Part shown: positions 28,498-37,377 of the stretch, piece after piece
Position numbering within the stretch: position 1 is the stretch's first letter
Layout of the letters: each line of letters starts with the position of its first letter
DNA from: Sedimentitalea nanhaiensis DSM 24252
GTDB taxonomy: Bacteria; Pseudomonadota; Alphaproteobacteria; Rhodobacterales; Rhodobacteraceae
Length of the DNA stretch: 64,000 nucleotides
Assembly (NCBI RefSeq): GCF_000473225.1
Contig: NZ_KI421510.1
Location: 132,822-196,821, forward strand
Direction of reading: 5' to 3'
The notes under the pieces: model-generated
The model's database searches: none
Told to the model about the DNA's origin: nothing
What the model saw: the letters and a program-made list of their open reading frames with translations, nothing else
Program-made: the position numbers and the translations under genes

Positions 28498-29411
28498 TAG
28501 ACCGGATCCCACGAAAAGACATCCGCCGAAACTTCGAGCGGTGTGAATTGCGATTTGAGCGCGGGAATGGCGCGCTCGGCGATTTCATCGGCGGTCCAGC
28601 CGTCACCGGAGTGGACGGACCGGAGCGGGCGGGGCTGGTTGAACAGGAATATCTCGTTCATCCGCACTGCAAAGATTTGCCCCGACACATCCGCCGCGCG
28701 GTCGCTCATCAGGTAACAGGCCATCGGCGCGACCTTGGCGGGGGTCATCTTCTTGACCTTCTCGACCCGCGCCTTCTGTTCCTCCGTGTCGGTCTTGATC
28801 GACGATATCATCCGGCTCCAGGCGAAGGGCGCGATGCAGTTTGACCGCACGTTCCAGCGTTTCAGGTCGAGCGCTACCGATTTCGAGAAGGCCGCGATGC
28901 CCAGCTTTGCCGCCGAATAATTCGCCTGCGCCAGATTGCCGATCAGCCCCGAGGTCGAGGTCATGTGCACGAGCGCGCCGCTTTCCTGTTCGCGGAAATA
29001 GTCGGCGGCCGCGCGGCTGGTATTGAAGGCACCATAAAGATGGACCTTCACCACCGCGTCGAAATCCTCATAGGTCATCTTGTGGAAGTAACCGTCGCGC
29101 AGAATGCCGGCGTTGTTTACCACCGCGTCGATGCGACCGAATTCCTTGACCCCGGCTTCGATCATCGCGCGCGCGGCATCGGGATCGGTGACAGAGCCGC
29201 CATCGGCAATGGCATCGCCCCCAGCGGCCCTGATCTCTTCGACGACTTTCTGCGCCGCAGTTTCTGTCTGACCGGTGCCTTTCAGGGATGCGCCCAGATC
29301 ATTGACCACCACGGCGGCGCCTTCGGTAGCTGCCATCAAGGCGATATCACGCCCGATCCCACCGCCGGCCCCGGTGACCAGAACGACCTTTCCGTCAAGT
29401 GCTTTTGTCAT
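28497..29411 (-). CDS. Short-chain dehydrogenase, multifunctional-enzyme-2-like 3-hydroxyacyl-CoA dehydrogenase
   Basis: 304 residues, longer than classical SDRs because of a C-terminal extension. TGAGGGIGRDIAL binds the nucleotide, VVVNDLGASLKGTG is the insert typical of peroxisomal MFE-2 dehydrogenase domains, NNAGILRD follows, and the catalytic block is TSTSGLIGNLAQANYSAAK. It probably oxidises a 3-hydroxyacyl-CoA with NAD. Coupled by overlap to the citrate-synthase-like gene and 12 bp after the HMG-lyase-like gene. Confidence 0.86.
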   Translation of the reverse strand: MTKALDGKVVLVTGAGGGIGRDIALMAATEGAAVVVNDLGASLKGTGQTETAAQKVVEEIRAAGGDAIADGGSVTDPDAARAMIEAGVKEFGRIDAVVNNAGILRDGYFHKMTYEDFDAVVKVHLYGAFNTSRAAADYFREQESGALVHMTSTSGLIGNLAQANYSAAKLGIAAFSKSVALDLKRWNVRSNCIAPFAWSRMISSIKTDTEEQKARVEKVKKMTPAKVAPMACYLMSDRAADVSGQIFAVRMNEIFLFNQPRPLRSVHSGDGWTADEIAERAIPALKSQFTPLEVSADVFSWDPV

Positions 29412-29423
29412 CTTCTTGCTCCC

Positions 29424-30383
29424 TCAGCGTGACTTGCGGTATTTGTCCAACCCGCCGGTGTGCATGACCCGGCCCATGAGCGGCACACCGATGATCTCTT
29501 CTGCTTTGACCGCCGCTGCGATCAGCTTGTCCAGATCAATGCCGGTTTCGATGCCGAGCTCGTGACACAGGAACACTGCATCCTCGGTGCAGACATTTCC
29601 TGCGGCGCGCGCGTGGCCGTGGCCCGCGAAAGGACAGCCGCCAAGACCGGCGACGGAGCTTTCGAACATGTCCACGCCCATCGACAGGGCCGCATAAACG
29701 TTGGCGATCCCCAGCCCACGTGTGTCATGGATGTGCATACCGATGCGCGCCTCGGGCGCCAATTCGCGCAGGGCGCCGATCATCCGTTTGACCGCCTCGG
29801 GGTTTCCCCAACCCATGGTGTCGGCGACCACGAGGATCGGCACGGGGATGTTCTCTTCTTCGCATAGCTGAAGGATAAAGCGGAAATCGTCCAAGATGCG
29901 TTCTTGGGGGATGGGGCCCTCGAGGTTGCAGCCGAAAGCGGTCATCACATAGGCCGCGTCGACGGTATATCCCTCTTCCTTGTAAAGACGGACCCAGTCA
30001 CGTTGTTTTTCCCGCATCTCGGCCGAGGAACAATTGTTGTTCGATTGGGCGAATGCTTCGGAAGGATAGAACAGCAGACGCGGGTCGATATCGACCTCAT
30101 GCGCGGTCAGGGCCTTGCGAAACCCTTTGTCGTTCAGCCACAGCGATGTGTAGTTCACGCCCGGTTTGCGCTTGATACGCTGGAACAACTCGCCGGTGTC
30201 CGCCATCTGAGGAACGTATTTCGGGCTGACAAAGCTGCCGACCTGAATGCGTTTCAAGCCGGTTTCGCTGAGCATGTCGATCAGTTCGATCCGCTCTTCG
30301 ATCGGGTAAATCTTCTTTTCGATCTGAAAACCCTCACGCGGGCCTTCTTCACGAAATTCTACGAATTTGGGAAAGTCGCTCAT
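29424..30383 (-). CDS. HMG-CoA lyase-like aldolase (DRE-TIM family)
   Basis: 319 residues from the ATG at 30383. The TIM-barrel metal site is seen as MHIHDTRGLG, and the catalytic flap loop with the Cys as GLGGCPFAGHGHARAAGN. The usual N-terminal GPRDG reads GPREG, with Glu17 where HMG-CoA lyase has its metal-binding Asp. This conservative change may mean a different 3-hydroxy-3-methyl acyl-CoA substrate. It lies directly after the carboxylase subunits, as in leucine and terpenoid pathways where carboxylation, hydration and lyase cleavage follow each other. Confidence 0.85.
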   Translation of the reverse strand: MSDFPKFVEFREEGPREGFQIEKKIYPIEERIELIDMLSETGLKRIQVGSFVSPKYVPQMADTGELFQRIKRKPGVNYTSLWLNDKGFRKALTAHEVDIDPRLLFYPSEAFAQSNNNCSSAEMREKQRDWVRLYKEEGYTVDAAYVMTAFGCNLEGPIPQERILDDFRFILQLCEEENIPVPILVVADTMGWGNPEAVKRMIGALRELAPEARIGMHIHDTRGLGIANVYAALSMGVDMFESSVAGLGGCPFAGHGHARAAGNVCTEDAVFLCHELGIETGIDLDKLIAAAVKAEEIIGVPLMGRVMHTGGLDKYRKSR

Positions 30384-30387
30384 TTCA

Positions 30388-32394
30388 TCACTCCTCGGAT
30401 GGCAGGATCTCGGCGATGACCTGGCCGCGATCGACCATGTCCCCATTCGAGACGGATATATTGCTGGCGATCCCGGCCGCGGCCGCCCGGATCGAGATTT
30501 CGAGTTTCATGGATTCCATGACCGCGACCACGTCGCCTTCGGCCACGCTCTGACCGTCGGAGACCTTGATTTCGACAATCATGCCGGTCAGCGGAGAGGT
30601 CACGGCGCGATCCGCCGCGGCATCGCCGCCGGCAAAGGCAAGGGGCGCGGCGGGCCGAAAGACCAGGCGGCCTTCGGGCGTATCCAGTTCGATCACGCCC
30701 GCGTGCAGGCGCGCGTCGATCAGATGGACGGTGTCGCCTTCGCCGACACGCCAACGGCCCGGGGTCAGTTCACGTGCCGACAGTATCAGCGCCTCGCCTT
30801 TCTCCGAACGGATGGTGTACTTGGCACCCGGTTTGACAGGACTGACGCGCAGTTCTTCGGATACCTCGTCAGAATCGGTAAGCGTCACGCGCTGCCCCGC
30901 TTCAATCGCATCGCCGCCCAGTCCAAGCCGCCAGCCGGTAAAGGCATCACGGTTGGTCCAGGGATTGGCGTCTGTGTCGCTGCGCGACTGGGTCACGAAG
31001 AGAATGGCAGCGGTCGCCTTCCACAGATCTGGGCGGGTCAGGCCGGGTGCCTGTGTCAGCTCATCCAGCCTGCCGTCGATCCAGCGGGTATGCACCTGCA
31101 TCCGTTCGAATTCATGGTTTCGCGCCAGCGCCGTCAGAAAGGCGCGATTGGTTTCGACACCTTCGACCGCGACATGATCAAGCGCCGTGGCTAGACGTGC
31201 CAATGCGGTTTCCCGGTCGGGCGCGTGCACGATCAGCTTGGCGATCATCGGGTCGTAGTAGGGCGTGACGGCATCGCCTTCTTCGACGCCGCTGTCGATG
31301 CGCAGGCCCGATGGCAGGCTGAGCGTGGAGAGCGTGCCCGTCGACGGGGCGAATTGCATCGCCGGATCTTCGGCGTAAAGCCGCGCCTCGACCGCGTGGC
31401 CGTTGATCGTCAGATCGTCCTGCACCAGTCCAAGGCCCGCGCCTTCGGCAATCCGCAGGTGAAGCGCGACAAGGTCCAGCCCGGTGATCGCTTCGGTGAC
31501 GGGATGTTCCACCTGAATGCGCGGGTTCACCTCAAGGAAGAAATACTCGCCACCCGCGACCAGAAATTCGACCGTGCCCAGCCCGCGATAGTCCAGCGTT
31601 TCGCCCAAGCGCACCGCGTCGCGTGCGATGTCGTCCAGAAGCGTTCGGGGCAGACCCCAGGCCGGGGCTTCCTCGATGACCTTCTGGTGGCGGCGCTGAA
31701 GCGTGCAATCGCGTTCGAACAGATGCACCACATGGCCCTTGCCGTCACCTGCGATCTGCACTTCAACATGGCGCGCCTCGGGCAGGAAACGCTCCAACAG
31801 CAGCCCTTCGGAGCCGAAGGTGGATTTTGCTTCGCGCAGCGCGCCTTCGATGTCCTCGACCAGCGTGGTCTCGTCAGTGACGAGCCGTTGTCCGCGCCCA
31901 CCACCGCCGCCGACCGCCTTGAGCAGCACCGGCAGGCCCATTTGGCGCACCTCCTCGGCAATCTGCTCGGGATCGGACCGCGCACCTTCGGCGCCCGAAA
32001 TCACCGGGACGCTGGCCGCCACGGCGGCCTCTTTGGCGCTGGCCTTGTCGCCGAAACGTTCAAGCGTTTCCGGCGTCGGCCCCATGAAGATCATGCCGGC
32101 GGCTTCGACCGAACGAGCAAAATCGGGGTTTTCGGCCAGAAAGCCATAACCGGGATGGATCGCATCCGCGCCCACTGATTGCGCAGCGGCAATCACCGCG
32201 TCGATTTTCAGATAGCTCTGGGATGCAGGTCCGGCGCCGATACAGACAGATTTGCCAATCTCGCGGACATGCAGGGCATTGACGTCGGCCTGCGAATGCA
32301 CGCCGACGGGAATGATACCGCTTGCCCGCGCAGTGCGCGCGATCCGGCAGGCAATTTCGCCGCGGTTGGCGATCAGAAGCGTCTTGATTTTCAC
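30388..32394 (-). CDS. Acyl-CoA carboxylase alpha subunit (biotin carboxylase + biotin carrier, MCC-like)
   Basis: 668 residues. The biotin-carboxylase half (MKIKTLLIANRGEIACRI, LLKAVGGGGGRGQRLV, EVNPRIQVEHPVTEAITG) is followed by a linker and a C-terminal biotinyl domain with the target Lys630 in VMESMKLEI. The length and order match 3-methylcrotonyl-, geranyl- and propionyl-CoA carboxylase alpha subunits. With the beta subunit 10 bp upstream and the HMG-lyase-like gene 4 bp downstream, a 3-methylcrotonyl- or terpenoyl-type carboxylation is most likely. It differs from the split version at 60747-62719. Confidence 0.9.
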   Translation of the reverse strand: MKIKTLLIANRGEIACRIARTARASGIIPVGVHSQADVNALHVREIGKSVCIGAGPASQSYLKIDAVIAAAQSVGADAIHPGYGFLAENPDFARSVEAAGMIFMGPTPETLERFGDKASAKEAAVAASVPVISGAEGARSDPEQIAEEVRQMGLPVLLKAVGGGGGRGQRLVTDETTLVEDIEGALREAKSTFGSEGLLLERFLPEARHVEVQIAGDGKGHVVHLFERDCTLQRRHQKVIEEAPAWGLPRTLLDDIARDAVRLGETLDYRGLGTVEFLVAGGEYFFLEVNPRIQVEHPVTEAITGLDLVALHLRIAEGAGLGLVQDDLTINGHAVEARLYAEDPAMQFAPSTGTLSTLSLPSGLRIDSGVEEGDAVTPYYDPMIAKLIVHAPDRETALARLATALDHVAVEGVETNRAFLTALARNHEFERMQVHTRWIDGRLDELTQAPGLTRPDLWKATAAILFVTQSRSDTDANPWTNRDAFTGWRLGLGGDAIEAGQRVTLTDSDEVSEELRVSPVKPGAKYTIRSEKGEALILSARELTPGRWRVGEGDTVHLIDARLHAGVIELDTPEGRLVFRPAAPLAFAGGDAAADRAVTSPLTGMIVEIKVSDGQSVAEGDVVAVMESMKLEISIRAAAAGIASNISVSNGDMVDRGQVIAEILPSEE

Positions 32395-32404
32395 GGTTCG
32401 CTCC

Positions 32405-34012
32405 TCACATCCTGAACACGCCGAAGTTGGTTTCGACCTTGGGTCTGCGCGATGTTACATCCAGCATCAGCGCCATGACGTCACGGGTCTCACAGGGCTC
32501 GATCACGCTGTCGATCCAAAGGTTGGAAGCAAAATTATAGGCCCCCTGAAAATCTTCGTATTCCTTGCGGATCGGTGCCTTGAAGGCTTCCTCCTCCTCG
32601 GGGGTCCAGCTTTTGCCTTCGCGTTCGTTGATCTGCGCGCGGACCTGAGCCAGCACGCTGGCGGCCTGTTCCGGCCCCATGATTGCCGACCGTCCCGTCG
32701 GCCAGGCGAACATTGCGTCCGGCTGGAACGGGCGGCCCAGCATCGCCAGGTATCCCGCGCCGTAAGAGCCACCGGTGATGATTGTGAATTTCGGCACCCG
32801 GGCCGAAGACATGGCCGTGATCATTTTAGCACCGGCCTTGGCAATGCCCATCTGCTCGACCTCGCGGCCCACCATGAAGCCGTTCACATCGGCCAGGAAC
32901 AGCAGCGGAATATCACGCTGGACGCAGAGATTGATGAAATGCGTCGCCTTCAGCGCGGCTTCGACGAAAAGCACGCCTGTATTGGCGATGATCCCGACCT
33001 CGTGGCCGTGGATGCGCCCCCAGCCGGTCATGATCGTGTCGCCATAAAGCGGCTTGAATTCGTGAAAATCGCTGCCGTCCACCAGCCGCGCGACGATCTC
33101 GCGGTTGTCTGTCGGCACCCTGGGATCGCGGCTGACAATGCCGTAGATTTCCTCGACCGGATAGGCCGGCGGGCGCGGCGCGGCGGGCGTCTTGCGGGGC
33201 CGGGGCTTTTCGCCCAGATGGCTGACGATCTCGCGGGTGATGGCCAGGGCGTGGGCGTCATCCTCGGCCAGATGGTCGGTCACGCCCGACACCGACGAAT
33301 GCATCTTGCCGCCACCCAGTTCTTCGGCTTCGACCTTTTCGCCGGTTGCGGCAAAGGTCAATTCCGGTCCGCCCAGATACATAAAGCCCTGACCGCGCAC
33401 GATCACCACTTCGTCACAGAGCGCGGGAATATATGCGCCACCCGCGGTGCAGGGCCCCATGACCACGGCGATTTGCGGCACACCATCGCCCGACATGCCG
33501 ATCTGTTGGTGAAAGATGGACCCGAACTGGCCTTCGTCAGGAAAGATGTTTTCCTGATCCGGCAGGAAGGCACCGCCGGAATCCACGAGGGTGATGACGG
33601 GCAGACGGTTCTTCCATGCGATCTTCTGGGCGCGCACATGCTTGCGGGAAGTCATGCCGAAATAGGTGCCGCCCTTTACGGTGGCATCATTGGCGATGAT
33701 CATGCACTGACGGCCTTCGATCACACCGATGCCCGTGATGATGCCCGCGCCCGGTGGCACGCCTTCATATTTGTTCAACCCGGCCAGCTCGCCGAGTTCC
33801 AGGAATGGTGTACCCGGGTCGATCAGCCTTTCAATTCTTTCGCGCGGCAGGATTTTGCCTTTGTCCACATGACGTTTGCGCGCCTTTTCGGGGCCGCCGA
33901 CGCGCTGTTTGAGCCGGAGGGCATGTAGTTCATCGACCTTTTCGCGGTAAGACACGTCGTTGGCGCGGAAGTCGTCGGACCCGGTGTCGAGAAGGGATTT
34001 CATTCTTGTCAT
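32405..34012 (-). CDS. Acyl-CoA carboxylase beta subunit (carboxyltransferase, MCC-like)
   Basis: 535 residues, normal for MCC/GCC beta subunits. The two crotonase-like halves are seen, with VDSGGAFLPDQENIFPDE and GPCTAGGAYIPALCDE in the first and TGGSYGAGYLAMLGRPF-type glycine loops in the second (IITGGSYGAGYLAM). PDQENIFPDEGQFG is close to MCC-type subunits. The start overlaps the stop of the PaaK-like ligase gene by 4 bp. It transfers the carboxyl group from biotin to an alpha,beta-unsaturated acyl-CoA; geranyl versus methylcrotonyl specificity is not decided. Confidence 0.9.
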   Translation of the reverse strand: MTRMKSLLDTGSDDFRANDVSYREKVDELHALRLKQRVGGPEKARKRHVDKGKILPRERIERLIDPGTPFLELGELAGLNKYEGVPPGAGIITGIGVIEGRQCMIIANDATVKGGTYFGMTSRKHVRAQKIAWKNRLPVITLVDSGGAFLPDQENIFPDEGQFGSIFHQQIGMSGDGVPQIAVVMGPCTAGGAYIPALCDEVVIVRGQGFMYLGGPELTFAATGEKVEAEELGGGKMHSSVSGVTDHLAEDDAHALAITREIVSHLGEKPRPRKTPAAPRPPAYPVEEIYGIVSRDPRVPTDNREIVARLVDGSDFHEFKPLYGDTIMTGWGRIHGHEVGIIANTGVLFVEAALKATHFINLCVQRDIPLLFLADVNGFMVGREVEQMGIAKAGAKMITAMSSARVPKFTIITGGSYGAGYLAMLGRPFQPDAMFAWPTGRSAIMGPEQAASVLAQVRAQINEREGKSWTPEEEEAFKAPIRKEYEDFQGAYNFASNLWIDSVIEPCETRDVMALMLDVTSRRPKVETNFGVFRM

Positions 34013-35400
34013 GGCAGGTCCGGATATTCTCTCAGAACGAAGGCGACCTTGGCGGCACCGGGTTTCTCAAAGGTGTCGGGCGCGACAAGGTGAACGTCGG
34101 CCTTGAAGACAAGGGCATCGCGCAGGCGCTGCTCGATTTTCTTCTTGAGCGCCTGGTCATCCGCGGCGTCGCGGTCGGGACCGCGTTCGACGATCACCGT
34201 CAGCGCGCCCTGCGTGGTGTGACCCTCGAAATCGGCCACGATGCGCATGACGCCGTTGGTCTCCGGCACCATCTCGGTGATCACGCTGTTGATGGCCGAG
34301 GGAAAGACATTGGCCCCGCGCACGATCAGCATGTCGTCGGTCCGGCCGGTGCAGCGGATCTTGGGCCCGGTGCGCCCGCAGGTGCAGTCGGTGTCGAGAA
34401 CCTCGATGTAATCGCCCGACCGGAATCGCACGAGCGGGCTCGCCCGACGGCCGAGCGCGGTATAGATCATCTCGCCCTCGGCACCCTTTTCCCAAGGGAT
34501 GATTTCTCCGCTTTCGGGGTCGAGCAATTCGGTAATGATGTAGTCCATGTTGACCATATGCATCCCCGACTGGGCATCGCATTCAGCCCAATAGGTCACA
34601 CCCAGATCGGTGCCGCCCAGCATCTCACAGCATTTCGCGCCCCAGGCCGCTTCGATCTTGGCCCGGATGGCGGGAATGCCGCCGCCGGGTTCGCCACCGA
34701 CGATGATCTGTTCGACGCCCAGTTCACTGGCTTTGCAGCCGAGCACTTCGGGCGCTTTGTCAGCCAGGTGCAGCACGAAATTCGGCGCGCCGACGATGCA
34801 ACGCGGGCGCGTGTCGGCGCAGGCGCGCAGCAGCCGTTCCACGCCACCATCCGCCCCCACAGGCACGTCGATTGCGCCCATGTACTGCAACCCCTGCATC
34901 ACCGGAATGCCGCCGACAAAACCCTTGGCCAGCGAAAACGCATGCAGCACCATATCGCCGGACCGCACGCCATTGGCAAAGAAACAGCGCGCCGTCATCT
35001 CGTGCCACATCTCGGTATCGGCTTCGGTCAGCGCCACGTAAGACGGGCTTCCGGTGGTGCCGGACGAGGCCTGCATCTGGATGATATCGGCCATCGGCGC
35101 GGCCCGGTGTTTGCCGAACGGCGGTTCGGCGGCCAGGCTTTCGCGGATCTCGGTCTTGTAGGTATAGGGCAGTTTCTGGAGGTCTTCGATGGTGCGGATA
35201 TCGTCGAATTCCACACCGGCTTTCGCGAACTTCTCCTGATAGAAAGTCGAGTTTGCCTTGAGATAGGCCATCTGATCGCGCAGCCGCTCTTCCTGAATAC
35301 GGCGCACCTCGTCGAGCGGCGTGCCCTCGATCGCGTGCCAGAAGCGATCATTTACCTTGTCGGCGGCATCTTCCCGCCGGAAGCGCATTCCAAATTGCAT
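34009..35400 (-). CDS. Phenylacetate-CoA ligase-like AMP-forming acyl-CoA ligase
   Basis: 463 residues; the PaaK type is shorter than common acyl-CoA ligases. The P-loop reads IQMQASSGTTGSPSYVAL, the A5 region GGTDLGVTYWAECD, and RFRSGDYIEVLDTDCTCGRTGP is the PaaK-type metal/hairpin segment followed by GRTDDMLIVRGANVFPS. Families of this kind activate aryl or small cyclic acids. Within the carboxylase operon it may supply the acyl-CoA substrate, or re-activate an acid released by a thioesterase. Substrate is unknown. Confidence 0.85.
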   Translation of the reverse strand: MQFGMRFRREDAADKVNDRFWHAIEGTPLDEVRRIQEERLRDQMAYLKANSTFYQEKFAKAGVEFDDIRTIEDLQKLPYTYKTEIRESLAAEPPFGKHRAAPMADIIQMQASSGTTGSPSYVALTEADTEMWHEMTARCFFANGVRSGDMVLHAFSLAKGFVGGIPVMQGLQYMGAIDVPVGADGGVERLLRACADTRPRCIVGAPNFVLHLADKAPEVLGCKASELGVEQIIVGGEPGGGIPAIRAKIEAAWGAKCCEMLGGTDLGVTYWAECDAQSGMHMVNMDYIITELLDPESGEIIPWEKGAEGEMIYTALGRRASPLVRFRSGDYIEVLDTDCTCGRTGPKIRCTGRTDDMLIVRGANVFPSAINSVITEMVPETNGVMRIVADFEGHTTQGALTVIVERGPDRDAADDQALKKKIEQRLRDALVFKADVHLVAPDTFEKPGAAKVAFVLREYPDLP

Positions 35401-35427
35401 GTCGTTCTCCGTTCCAAGCCGTGGCGA

Positions 35428-36588
35428 TCAATAGGATCGTGGCAGCCCCATGACCTTTTCGCCGATAAAGCTCAGGCACAGTTCGCGGTTCACCGGCGCT
35501 GTGCGCAGCAGGCGGACCAGCGGGTACATCTCATAAAGCCCCGTATCTTCGGTAAAGCCCGATCCACCATGCGCCTGAAGCGCCGCGTCGACCGCTTCGA
35601 TCCCGGCTTCGGCGGCGGCATATTTCGCCATGTTCGACGACGCACCGGCAGGCAGCTTGTTGTCGAACTCCCATGCCGCGCGCCGGGTCATCAGGCTGGC
35701 CATCTCGACCGCTGTGTGCGCCTTGGCCATCGGGTGCTGCACGCCCTGGTGCGCACCGATGGGTTGGCCGAACACATTGCGCTCGGAGGCATAGGCCACG
35801 CCCTTGTTCAGGGCGAACCGGCCGATGCCGCAGCACAAGGCGGCCAGGATGATACGCTCGGGGTTGAGGCTGTCGAACAGGATCGAGAACCCTTCGTCCA
35901 CCTCGCCGACCACATCCTCGGGGCCGAGATCCACATCGTCGAAGAACAGTGTCCACTGCTCCTCGGGCAGGGGGATCGAGATCTTCACCCGCTGCTTGTC
36001 GACGCCTTTTTTCTTCAGATCCACGGCGAACAGGGTAAAGCCGTCGGTCTTGCGGCTGACCTCGGTATGCGGTTTGGTCCGCGCCACCACGAGGCAGTAG
36101 TCGGCCACTTCGGCCCCGGTGATGAAGGTCTTTTCGCCCGACAGGCTGAACCGGTTGCCTCGACGCTTGGCCAGCGTAGTGGCCTTCATCGTGTTCGACC
36201 CGGCCCCCGGTTCAGTGATCGCGAAACAGAACTGGATATCACCGCGGCAGGCAGCCGGCAGCAGTTCTTTCTTGTGGAACTCGCTTCCGTGGCTGGCGAT
36301 ATGGGCCAGCGACATGGTCGGCCCGACCACCATCATCAAAAGCGGAATGCCGTGATTGGCGGTGCCCTCCATGAACAGGGCCATTTCGGTCATACCAAGG
36401 CCCGCGCCGCCATATTCCTCGGGCACCATGATGCCGAGGAAGCCGTCATCGGCGATCTGGCGGAACATTTCGTGCGGAAACTCGTGCTTGCGTGCGTGTC
36501 TCAGCCAGTAATCGTTGTCGAACTTCTGCGCCAGCTGGCCGCCATAGTCGTAAATCTGGCGTTGTTCGTCGTTCAAAATGAAATCCAT
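35428..36588 (-). CDS. Acyl-CoA dehydrogenase
   Basis: 386 residues. ITEPGAGSNTMKATTLAKR, FITGAEVADYCLVVART, FGQPIGAHQGVQHPMAKAH and AHGGSGFTEDTGLYEMYPL mark the family. The base Glu is in SLNPERIILA; no EGT motif near the end, where APVNRELCLSFIGEKVMG and LPRSY place it with 12091 and 26536. Located between the crotonase gene (9 bp) and the PaaK-like ligase (27 bp) in the same operon. Confidence 0.87.
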   Translation of the reverse strand: MDFILNDEQRQIYDYGGQLAQKFDNDYWLRHARKHEFPHEMFRQIADDGFLGIMVPEEYGGAGLGMTEMALFMEGTANHGIPLLMMVVGPTMSLAHIASHGSEFHKKELLPAACRGDIQFCFAITEPGAGSNTMKATTLAKRRGNRFSLSGEKTFITGAEVADYCLVVARTKPHTEVSRKTDGFTLFAVDLKKKGVDKQRVKISIPLPEEQWTLFFDDVDLGPEDVVGEVDEGFSILFDSLNPERIILAALCCGIGRFALNKGVAYASERNVFGQPIGAHQGVQHPMAKAHTAVEMASLMTRRAAWEFDNKLPAGASSNMAKYAAAEAGIEAVDAALQAHGGSGFTEDTGLYEMYPLVRLLRTAPVNRELCLSFIGEKVMGLPRSY

Positions 36589-36597
36589 GTTTCGTCC

Positions 36598-37377
36598 TCA
36601 AGCCTTGAATTCGGGGGCGCGCCGGTTCTCGAATGCATCGAGGCCCTCCGCCACGTCATCGCTGGGCAGTGCGCGCACGGCGGCATCGCGCTCAAGCCGC
36701 ATCTGCTGGTCGATACCAAGGTCCGCGCCTTCGCGCGCCAACCGCTTCATCTCGGCGATGCCGGGACGTGAACGGGTGGCGATTTTCTCGCAGTATTCCA
36801 GCGCAGACTTGTGCAGGTCCGCATCCGGCACGATGTAGTTGACCAATCCGGCCTCTTTGGCCTCGTCCGACTTGAGCCAGCGGGCCGAGAACATCAGGTC
36901 GAGCGCCCTGCGCTGCCCCATCAACCGTGTCAACCGCTGCGAGCCACCCCAACCGGGAATCAGCCCGAATTGCGCGTGCTGATCGCCAAACTGGGCGCTT
37001 TCGGCCGCGAAACACACATCGCATGCCAGCATCAGTTCGATCCCGCCGGCCAGACACAACCCCTGCACTGCCACCACGACAGGGAGGGAGGAGGTTTCAA
37101 GCGCACGCAGGTTGTTCATGCCAAAGGCGATGAAATGGTCCAGCGCGGCGGGATCGTTCAATTTACCTTTCACTTCCACCAGATCGGCACCGGTGCAAAA
37201 GTGCTTGCCCTGCGCCCGGATGAGGATCGCCCGAATAGCGGGGTTCGCCTCGAATTCCGCACGCGCGACAGAAATACGCTCATGCACCTCAAGTGATAGG
37301 CAATTGAATTTCTCGGGGCGGGCCAGTTCGATGATGCCGGTGTTGCCCTCGGAAGTGACGAGGATGGGGTCGCTCAT
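36598..37377 (-). CDS. Enoyl-CoA hydratase/isomerase (crotonase family)
   Basis: 259 residues. Oxyanion-hole loops HFCTGADLVEV and VQGLCLAGGIELMLACD are clear, with a Glu at the first catalytic position (GGIELM). The second position reads GDQHAQFGLIPGWGG with no Glu, as in the gene at 15777. That pattern is found in crotonases acting on branched or cyclic substrates as well as in isomerases. The ATG overlaps the dehydrogenase stop by 4 bp; second gene of the 11-gene operon. Confidence 0.86.
   Translation of the reverse strand: MSDPILVTSEGNTGIIELARPEKFNCLSLEVHERISVARAEFEANPAIRAILIRAQGKHFCTGADLVEVKGKLNDPAALDHFIAFGMNNLRALETSSLPVVVAVQGLCLAGGIELMLACDVCFAAESAQFGDQHAQFGLIPGWGGSQRLTRLMGQRRALDLMFSARWLKSDEAKEAGLVNYIVPDADLHKSALEYCEKIATRSRPGIAEMKRLAREGADLGIDQQMRLERDAAVRALPSDDVAEGLDAFENRRAPEFKA

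Noticed and set aside
32252-33928. Long plus-strand frame antisense to the carboxyltransferase gene
   Set aside because: His/Arg-rich low-information translation typical of antisense frames; the minus-strand protein is unmistakable.
34006-36771. Very long open frame on the plus strand (over 900 codons) antisense to the PaaK-like ligase and dehydrogenase genes
   Set aside because: It mirrors the third-position GC bias of the real minus-strand genes, has no recognisable domain, and both opposite genes have complete family motifs.
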